From contig CAMJDE010000155.1 of the NCBI GenBank assembly GCA_946404295.1, positions 1-5,006 of the forward strand: a DNA stretch of 5,006 nucleotides, read 5' to 3'. Within the stretch, counting starts at the first letter, position 1, and every line of letters begins with the position of its first letter. Below, one piece after another: positions 1 through 5,006 of this stretch. The DNA comes from an uncultured Clostridia bacterium. GTDB lineage: Bacteria > Bacillota > Clostridia > Oscillospirales > CAG-272. The notes beneath the pieces were generated by a model. That model was not told the origin of the DNA and searched no databases. It worked only from the letters and a program-made list of their open reading frames with translations. The position numbers were made by a program, and so were the translations under genes.

Positions 1-162
1 GAGGTCGCCGGTCGACACGCCGCCCTTGATCGCGGCGCTGGTGCCGACGTTCATAAACACGGGCGTCTCGATCGTTCCGTGTACGGTATGAAGCCGTCCG
101 CGGCGGGCGTTGCCCTCGGTCGCAAGGATCTCGAAGAGACCGTTTCGTTTCTTGTCTTGCAA
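1..162 (-). CDS. tgt: tRNA-guanine(34) transglycosylase, N-terminal 54 residues (3' end outside window)
   Basis: Tgt exchanges guanine-34 in the anticodon of GUN tRNAs (Asp, Asn, His, Tyr) for the queuosine precursor preQ1, or for queuine in some bacteria; it acts in the cytoplasm. The visible 54 residues match the family's N-terminus: ARRGRL at residues 19-24, then HGTIETPVFMNVGT at 28-41, and AAIKGGVSTGDL to the window edge. This corresponds to the usual R-GRL...HG...TP-FMPVGT...VK...L pattern. The usual Pro after FM is Asn here, which I believe also occurs in clostridial Tgts but could not check. The catalytic aspartates and the C-terminal zinc site lie outside the window. The start is TTG (160-162). 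The frame is the same as mutL's and is closed by mutL's TAA 15 bases upstream, with no ATG, GTG or other TTG in between or in the next 20 codons, and AAAGGA sits 7 bases before the TTG. It is the last gene seen in the cluster. Confidence 0.9.
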   Translation of the reverse strand, partial: MQDKKRNGLFEILATEGNARRGRLHTVHGTIETPVFMNVGTSAAIKGGVSTGDL

Positions 163-169
163 GGTTCTT

Positions 170-175
170 TCCTTT
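170..175 (-). promoter_or_regulatory. Shine-Dalgarno site of tgt
   Basis: On the minus strand AAAGGA lies 7 bases before the TTG start, inside the 15-base gap after the mutL stop codon. It decides the non-ATG start, because no other usable start codon is nearby in that frame. The short gap suggests translation coupled to mutL. Confidence 0.7.
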
Positions 176-177
176 CG

Positions 178-2163
178 TTATTTGATCCGCTCGAAGCGGC
201 GGTCGAGTTCCTCTTTGGTGAGGCGGACGGCGATCGGGCGCCCGTGCGGGCAGACCGAGATCGCGGGATTTTCCATCACGCGGCGGGCGAGGTATTCGAG
301 CTGCTCGGGCGCGTAGAGACGCCCGCCCTTGATCGCCGCTTTGCAGGCGACCTGATACAGCGCGCGTTCGCGGCGCTCGCGGGCGGTGACGCAAGGGTTG
401 CCGCGCCCCTCGGCGAGGGCGGCGACCGCCTTTTTGAACAGATCCTCGGCGTCGGGAATGGCGACGTCGGCGGGGATCGCCGTGATCTCGGGTCCGCTCT
501 TTCCCGCCGTGAAGTCGAAGCCGACCGAGAGCAGGTCGTCTCTTCCTTCCTCCGCCGCCTCGACCCCCTCGGGATCGAGCGAGACGGGAAGCGGGAGCAG
601 AAGCGACTGCGACGCGACGCGCCCGTCGCGGGTCAGGTTCTCTTTCAGTTCCTCGAAGAGCAGGCGTTCGTGGGCGGCGTGCTGATCGATGATGAGCAGT
701 TCCCCGTCTGTCTCAAGAAACAGATAGGTGCGGAAGGCGTCGCCGATATAGCGGTAGGCGGGGACGTCCGACGCGAGCGCGCCGACCGAGGGCGGCGCAT
801 CGGGTACGTTCCCCACGCCGGGATTGGCGACCCGAACGCCCGACGAGGCGGTCTCCTTCGCCTTCGCGAGATCCGAAAGGAAGCGGTTGCTCTCTTCCGG
901 CGCGGAACGCGGCGGATCGACGGGACGGGCGACGTAGGCGCCCGTCGAAGCGCCCGGAAAAGCCCCACCCGAGCGCCCGCGGGAAGGGACCGAAACGGGG
1001 GGCAGGTCGCGCGGCGGAAGGGAGTTACCCCCACGGAACGCGAGGGGATCTGCGGGGGTTTTGCCCGCAGAGGGGGTCGGAACGCGGTAGCGGTCGGCGC
1101 CCGTGTCGGCGGGGTTCCGGTCGACTTGGTAGGTCGTTTTGCGGGTGTTTTCGAGCGTCAGTTCGGGGCGCCCCTGCCCCGCTTCGAGCGCGGCGCGGAC
1201 GGCGTAATAGACGGCTTCAAAGACCGCCTGCTCGTTTGAAAAGCGCACCTCGAGTTTCGCGGGGTGCACGTTGACGTCGACGACGCGGGGATCACAGGAG
1301 AGGAAGAGGACGGCGACCGGGAACTTCTCGGGCGCCATATAGGAGTTGAAGGCGCGTTCGAGGGCGGCGGTGACGGTCTTACTGCGGACGTAGCGGGCGT
1401 TGATAAAGACGTTCTGCGCGTTCCGGTTGCCGCGCGCGTTGTCGCTCCGTCCGACGAAACCCGAGACCGAGATCCCGCCCGCCTCGCCCGAAACGGGCAG
1501 CAGCCGCGTGGCGAAATCGCGCCCGAGCAGGGCGTAGAGGGCGTTTTGCAGATTGCCGTCGCCGGGCGTCGCGAACTTGTCGGCGCCGTCGATCTTCAAC
1601 GTCAGGGCGATATCGGGGCGCGACATCGCGACCTTCTCGACCATCGCGGAAACGGCGGCGGCTTCGGTGGCGTCGCGCTTCAGGAACTTGCGGCGCGCGG
1701 GGACCGAAGCGAAGAGGTTTTCGACGAGGACGGTCGTTCCGTCGGCGCAGCCGACGTCGGTGATCTCGGTGATATTGCCGGAGGACGCCGCAAGCAGGGT
1801 CCCGGTCGCGGCGTCTTTGGTTTTGGAGATGATCTTGAGTTCGGAGACGGCGGCGATCGCGGCGAGCGCCTCTCCGCGGAACCCGAGCGTCGAGATCGAG
1901 GTCAGGTCGTCCGCAGAGCGGATCTTACTGGTGGCGTGGCGACGGATCGCGACCGGCAGATCCTCCGGCGACATCCCGCAGCCGTTGTCCGAGACCCGGA
2001 TCATCGAAACGCCGCCCGCGCGGATCTCGCAGTCAATCTCGGTGGCGCCGGCGTCGATCGCGTTTTCGAGCAATTCCTTGACCACCGACGCGGGGCGGTC
2101 GACCACCTCGCCCGCGGCGATCAGGTTGGCGATCTCAAAGCCGAGTACGTTGATTTTTCCCAT
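178..2163 (-). CDS. mutL: DNA mismatch repair endonuclease MutL
   Basis: MutL (661 residues) links mismatch recognition by MutS to strand removal. The N-terminal GHKL ATPase is intact: AAGEVVDRPASVVKELLENAIDAG at about 16-39 holds the likely catalytic Glu30 and magnesium ligand Asn34, followed by DNGCGM (59-64), TSKI (78-81), TLGFRGEAL (92-100) and DVNVHPAKLEVRF (296-308) with the ATP-contacting Lys303. A Pro/Ser/Gly-rich linker spans about 332-465. The C-terminal dimerisation and nuclease domain has DQHAAHERLLFE (493-504), which fits DQHA(X)2E(X)4E, then ACKAAIKGG (606-614) and CPHGRPI (638-644). QSLLLP (519-524) fits the sliding-clamp-binding motif known in Bacillus MutL. MutL is therefore the nicking enzyme of a MutH-independent pathway. 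The ATG at 2161-2163 has a strong Shine-Dalgarno and aligns with the usual MutL N-terminus. mutS ends 22 bases upstream. No truncation or frameshift is seen. Confidence 0.98.
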   Translation of the reverse strand: MGKINVLGFEIANLIAAGEVVDRPASVVKELLENAIDAGATEIDCEIRAGGVSMIRVSDNGCGMSPEDLPVAIRRHATSKIRSADDLTSISTLGFRGEALAAIAAVSELKIISKTKDAATGTLLAASSGNITEITDVGCADGTTVLVENLFASVPARRKFLKRDATEAAAVSAMVEKVAMSRPDIALTLKIDGADKFATPGDGNLQNALYALLGRDFATRLLPVSGEAGGISVSGFVGRSDNARGNRNAQNVFINARYVRSKTVTAALERAFNSYMAPEKFPVAVLFLSCDPRVVDVNVHPAKLEVRFSNEQAVFEAVYYAVRAALEAGQGRPELTLENTRKTTYQVDRNPADTGADRYRVPTPSAGKTPADPLAFRGGNSLPPRDLPPVSVPSRGRSGGAFPGASTGAYVARPVDPPRSAPEESNRFLSDLAKAKETASSGVRVANPGVGNVPDAPPSVGALASDVPAYRYIGDAFRTYLFLETDGELLIIDQHAAHERLLFEELKENLTRDGRVASQSLLLPLPVSLDPEGVEAAEEGRDDLLSVGFDFTAGKSGPEITAIPADVAIPDAEDLFKKAVAALAEGRGNPCVTARERRERALYQVACKAAIKGGRLYAPEQLEYLARRVMENPAISVCPHGRPIAVRLTKEELDRRFERIK

Positions 2164-2170
2164 CCGGGCT

Positions 2171-2177
2171 CCTCCTT
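2171..2177 (-). promoter_or_regulatory. Shine-Dalgarno site of mutL
   Basis: AAGGAGG on the minus strand, 7 bases before the mutL ATG, is close to a perfect complement of the 16S rRNA 3' end. It fills much of the 22-base mutS-mutL gap and is the strongest of the three ribosome binding sites seen here. Confidence 0.85.
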
Positions 2178-2185
2178 CCCCGCCG

Positions 2186-4834
2186 TCAGGCGTTCGACGA
2201 CAGGATCTTTTTCAGTTGGTAGACGAGGTTCATCGCCTCGAGCGGGGTCATGGTATCGAGGTTGACCTGCCGCAGTTTTTCGGCGACCTCCTCGGCTTCG
2301 CCCGAGGCGACCATGGCGAAGAGGTCGTCCGAGCGGTCCTCCGACGGCGCTTTCGGCGCCGGAGGGGCGAAGCCGCCCTTCTCTTCGATCTCGGCAAGGA
2401 TGGCGCGGGCGCGCTTGACCACCTCGTTCGGGACCCCCGCGAGTTTCGCGACGTCAATCCCGTAACTGTCGTCGGTCGCGCCCGGCACGATCTTGCGCAA
2501 AAACGTGATGCCGTCGCCCTTCTTTTTGGCGGCGATGTGGAAGTTCACGACGCCGGGAATCTCTCCCTCCATCGAGGTCAGTTCGTGGTAGTGGGTGGCG
2601 AAGAGGGTCTTGGCGCCGATCTTCTTGCCCGCCGAATACTCGGCGACGGCGCGCGCGATGCTCATTCCGTCGAAGGTGCTGGTGCCGCGCCCGACCTCGT
2701 CGTAGACGATCAGCGAGTTCTTGGTCGCGTTCTCGAGAATGGAGGCGACCTCGGTCATCTCCAGCATAAAAGTCGACTGCCCCGACGCGAGATCGTCGGA
2801 GGCGCCGACGCGGGTAAACACGCGGTCGACCACGCCGATCCGCGCCTCTTTGGCGGGGACGAAACTGCCCGTCTGCGCCATAATGACGATCAGGGCGACC
2901 TGCCGCATATAGGTCGATTTACCCGCCATATTCGGACCCGTGATCAGCATCAGACGGCGGTCGGCGGTGTTGAGGGACGTGTCGTTCGGGACGAAGTACC
3001 TGTCCTCGACGAACTTCTCGACGACGGGATGACGCCCGTCCCTGATCTCAAGCACGTCGGAGGCGTCGACCTCGGGACAGACGTAGCGGTTCTTGACCGC
3101 AACGTCGGCAAACGAGAGATACACGTCGAGTTCGGCGACAAGCGACGCCGCGCTCCGGATGCGTTCGGCGGTCGCCGAAACGACCTCGCGGAGCCGGGTG
3201 AAGAGTTCGTATTCGAGCGCGGCGAGTTTTTCGCCCGCGCCGAGCACCTCGGTCTCCATCCGTTTGAGTTCCTCGGTGATGTACCGCTCGCCGGTGGTGA
3301 GCGTCTGCTTGCGGATGTAAGCGTCGGGGACGAGGTCGGTCTGCGATTTACTGACCTCGATATAGTAGCCGAAAACCTTGTTGAAGCCGACCTTCAGATT
3401 GCGGATCCCGGTCGCCGCCTTTTCGCGTTCCTCGATCTCAGCCATCCAGGGTCCCGCCCCGCGCTGGATCGTGCGGAGACGGTCGACGTCGGCGTTGTAG
3501 CCGTCGCGGATCATACCGCCCTCGCGGACGGTGTAGGGCGGCTCGTCCGTGATCGCGTCGAGCAGCGCCCCGGCGACGTCGTCGAGCGGATCGAGCCGCG
3601 CGGCGATCTCGGAGAGCGCCGGGCTCTTCATCGCCGAGAGCAGGCGGCGCAGGTCAGGGAGCGCCGACAGCGAGACGCCGATGGCGCGCAGGTCGCGGGC
3701 GTTCGCCGTGCCGTAGACGGCTTTCGCCGTCAGGCGTTCGAGGTCGAGCACGCCCGACAGGATCGCGCGAAGATCCTCCCGGAGCATAAAGTCGGAGGTG
3801 AGTTCCCCGACCGCCTTCTGCCGCCGGGCGATCGCCTGCGGCGAGATCAGGGGGCGCTGCAGCCACGCGCGGAGCATCCGCCCGCCCATCGAGGTCTCGG
3901 TCTTGTCGAGCACCCAGAGGAGCGAGCCGCGCTTCTCTTTGGTGCGCAGCGTTTCGAGCAGTTCAAGGTTGCGGATGGTCGAGAGGTCGAGCACGAGATA
4001 TTGCCCGTCCCCGTAAACGCGGAGCGAACGGACGTAGGTCACGTCGGTCATCTGCGTTTCGCGGATGTAGGCGATCAGGGCGCCGACCGAGGAGAGCAGC
4101 AGCCGATCGGTCAAAAGTCCCGCGTCTGCGCCGAAGCACTCCTTGGCAAGTTCGTCCGCGCGCTCGGGGTCGAACAGGTCGGCGCGGCGGTCGGTCAGCA
4201 TCGCGCCGCAGCGGTCGGACAAAAACGACGAGAGGTCGGAGAGGTTCGACGCCGCGACGTTCAGGATGATCTCGCGGGGGGAATACGAACCGAACTCGTT
4301 TTCAAGCCGCGCCTCGATATTCTCCCCCTCGATCAGGGTGACGGCGACCTCTCCGGTCGACACGTCCGCAAAGCCGAGCCCGAAGCGCCCGCCGTCGCAG
4401 CAGAGGGCGGCGAGATAGTTGTTCCGGTTCTCCGAGAGAAGCGTGCCGTCGGTGACGGTGCCGGGGGTGACGACGCGGATGACCTCACGGGTGACCAGCC
4501 CCTTCGCCAGCGCCGGATCCTCGGTCTGCTCGCAGATCGCGACCCGGTGCCCCCGCTCGACGAGTTTGCCGACGTAGAGGTCGGATTTGTGGAACGGGAC
4601 GCCGCACATCGCGGCGCGCCGACCGTCCCCGCAGTCGCGCCCGGTCAGGGTCAGTTCCAGTTCGCGCGAGACGACGACCGCGTCCTCGAAGAACATCTCG
4701 TAGAAGTCGCCGAGACGGTACATCAGGATATGATCGGGGTACTGCTCCTTGACGGCGATATACTGCGCCATCATGGGAGAAGGATTGGTCAGATCTTTGA
4801 TTTTTTCAATGACGTCGGGGGTGTTTTTCGGCAT
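2186..4834 (-). CDS. mutS: DNA mismatch repair protein MutS
   Basis: MutS (882 residues) binds base mismatches and short loops as a dimer and, on ATP binding, becomes a sliding clamp that recruits MutL. The mismatch-binding domain carries GDFYEMFFEDA (42-52); Phe44 and Glu46 match the residues that stack on and bond the mismatched base. A connector domain follows at about 138-260, then lever and core (about 280-440), and clamp (about 440-545). The ATPase domain has Walker A GPNMAGKST (633-641, Lys639), ASDDLASGQSTF (678-689), Walker B LIVYDEVGRGTSTFDG (708-723, Asp712/Glu713) and ATHYHEL (746-752). The C-terminal TPLEAMNLVYQLKKIL (863-878) is the usual dimer/tetramer helix region. SDDLF (835-839) lies where a clamp-binding Q-L-S-L-F type motif would be expected, but lacks the Gln. 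About 16 extra residues precede the usual N-terminus; the start is supported by GGGAG 7 bases upstream, while the ATG pair at codons 21-22 has no Shine-Dalgarno. Confidence 0.98.
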   Translation of the reverse strand: MPKNTPDVIEKIKDLTNPSPMMAQYIAVKEQYPDHILMYRLGDFYEMFFEDAVVVSRELELTLTGRDCGDGRRAAMCGVPFHKSDLYVGKLVERGHRVAICEQTEDPALAKGLVTREVIRVVTPGTVTDGTLLSENRNNYLAALCCDGGRFGLGFADVSTGEVAVTLIEGENIEARLENEFGSYSPREIILNVAASNLSDLSSFLSDRCGAMLTDRRADLFDPERADELAKECFGADAGLLTDRLLLSSVGALIAYIRETQMTDVTYVRSLRVYGDGQYLVLDLSTIRNLELLETLRTKEKRGSLLWVLDKTETSMGGRMLRAWLQRPLISPQAIARRQKAVGELTSDFMLREDLRAILSGVLDLERLTAKAVYGTANARDLRAIGVSLSALPDLRRLLSAMKSPALSEIAARLDPLDDVAGALLDAITDEPPYTVREGGMIRDGYNADVDRLRTIQRGAGPWMAEIEEREKAATGIRNLKVGFNKVFGYYIEVSKSQTDLVPDAYIRKQTLTTGERYITEELKRMETEVLGAGEKLAALEYELFTRLREVVSATAERIRSAASLVAELDVYLSFADVAVKNRYVCPEVDASDVLEIRDGRHPVVEKFVEDRYFVPNDTSLNTADRRLMLITGPNMAGKSTYMRQVALIVIMAQTGSFVPAKEARIGVVDRVFTRVGASDDLASGQSTFMLEMTEVASILENATKNSLIVYDEVGRGTSTFDGMSIARAVAEYSAGKKIGAKTLFATHYHELTSMEGEIPGVVNFHIAAKKKGDGITFLRKIVPGATDDSYGIDVAKLAGVPNEVVKRARAILAEIEEKGGFAPPAPKAPSEDRSDDLFAMVASGEAEEVAEKLRQVNLDTMTPLEAMNLVYQLKKILSSNA

Positions 4835-4841
4835 CGCGTTT

Positions 4842-4846
4842 CTCCC
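4842..4846 (-). promoter_or_regulatory. Shine-Dalgarno site of mutS
   Basis: GGGAG on the minus strand sits 7 bases before the mutS ATG and supports the long start over the internal ATG pair at codons 21-22. The site is flanked by GTTT (4847-4850) and AAAC (4838-4841), so it could sit in the loop of a weak 4-base-pair hairpin. That stem is AT-rich and probably not meaningful. Confidence 0.75.
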
Positions 4847-4858
4847 AAACTCTGTCGT

Positions 4859-5006
4859 TTATTCGTTGTTTTTTGACGCGCATGCGGCGTGGCAGGTCGA
4901 GCAATCGTGGGTGCAGGGCGTCGTCCCGAACACGATCTCGCCGATCGTCGCGTTGACCTCCTGCATCAGGCGGTTGACCTCCTGCTCGGCGGCGGTGAAG
5001 TCGCGG
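4859..5006 (-). CDS. YlbF/YmcA-family protein, C-terminal 48 residues (5' end outside window)
   Basis: Only the last 48 residues and the TAA stop are present. They begin RDFTAAEQEVNRLMQEVN, an amphipathic helix of the type ending Com_YlbF domains, continue TIGEIVFG, and finish with a cysteine-rich tail, CTHDCSTCHAAC, spaced C-x3-C-x2-C-x3-C, before ASKNNE. In Bacillus, YmcA (RicA) and YlbF (RicF) form a complex with YaaT (RicT) that binds [4Fe-4S] clusters through cysteines and affects RNA maturation by RNase Y, competence, sporulation and biofilm formation. The assignment rests on the helix, the cysteine tail, and the position directly before mutS, where a ymcA-type gene is common in Bacillota. 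I cannot tell whether this is the YlbF or the YmcA type. The stop lies 24 bases before the mutS ATG, so co-transcription is likely. The frame is the same as mutS. Confidence 0.72.
   Translation of the reverse strand, partial: RDFTAAEQEVNRLMQEVNATIGEIVFGTTPCTHDCSTCHAACASKNNE

Noticed and set aside
645..1034. Minus-strand open frame of 129 codons inside mutL in another phase
   Set aside because: It lies within the MutL linker and C-terminal coding region, its product is Arg/Pro/Ser-rich as expected for a shifted frame of G+C-rich DNA, and the enclosing mutL is intact.
830..1165. Low-complexity Pro/Ser/Gly-rich stretch in mutL that might signal a frameshift or inserted element
   Set aside because: The frame stays open, both conserved domains on either side are in the same frame, and a variable flexible linker here is normal for MutL.
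79..1239. Plus-strand open frame of 386 codons antisense to mutL and tgt
   Set aside because: It is codon-aligned with mutL and is a shadow of its codon bias. The composition is low in complexity, no domain is recognisable, and it overlaps the well-supported mutL and tgt.
1264..2265. Plus-strand open frame of 333 codons antisense to mutL
   Set aside because: Same cause as the other antisense frames: mirror image of mutL codons, with a Gly/Asp/Arg-rich translation and no motif.
2186..4834. MutS2 or MutS-like paralogue instead of true MutS
   Set aside because: The mismatch-recognition GDFYEMF motif and the full mismatch-binding domain are present, no Smr nuclease domain is seen, and mutL is the next gene.
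4835..4861. Possible promoter or terminator between the ylbF-type gene and mutS
   Set aside because: The 24-base gap holds a Shine-Dalgarno and only a weak 4-base-pair stem (GTTT/AAAC) around it, with no U-tract and no room for -35 and -10 boxes.
1553..4876. Plus-strand open frame of 1107 codons antisense to mutS and part of mutL
   Set aside because: It lies codon-on-codon opposite mutS and is open only because mutS avoids TTA, CTA and TCA. Its product is rich in Arg, Asp, Gly and Val with no recognisable motif, while the minus strand has complete MutS and MutL motifs.

Overview
The window lies within a single minus-strand gene cluster centred on DNA mismatch repair. In the direction of transcription (right to left in these coordinates) it holds: the 3' end of a YlbF/YmcA-family (Com_YlbF) gene (4859-5006, cut by the window edge), a complete mutS (2186-4834), a complete mutL (178-2163), and the 5' end of tgt, tRNA-guanine transglycosylase (1-162, cut by the other edge). 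The gaps between genes are only 24, 22 and 15 bases. Each gap carries a purine-rich Shine-Dalgarno sequence seven bases before the next start, and no gap has room for a clear promoter or a terminator hairpin. All four genes therefore look co-transcribed from a promoter outside the window.

Organism: a ylbF/ymcA-type gene directly before mutS-mutL is the arrangement I know from Bacillota (in Bacillus, ymcA lies close upstream of mutS). MutL carries the DQHA(X)2E(X)4E nuclease motif, as expected of a bacterium without MutH/Dam strand discrimination. The DNA is clearly G+C-rich (about two thirds G+C in a hand-sampled line, with mostly G or C at third codon positions), which is high for Clostridia. 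The best guess is a high-G+C member of the Clostridia, possibly from a gut or other anaerobic community. This is inference from gene order and motifs; no taxonomic marker is present.

How the genes work together: MutS recognises mismatches and small loops. MutL is recruited by MutS, nicks the strand through its C-terminal endonuclease, and is probably oriented by the sliding clamp through a QSLLLP motif. The flanking genes belong to other processes. The YlbF-type protein is probably part of a complex affecting RNA processing or development, and Tgt carries out a step of queuosine tRNA modification. The most unusual aspects are tgt after mutL, where miaA is the common neighbour; a four-cysteine tail on the YlbF-type protein; a degenerate clamp-binding motif in MutS; and near-total absence of TTA, CTA and TCA codons, which creates long but spurious antisense reading frames. 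I did not find a novel system, mobile element, CRISPR array or RNA gene.
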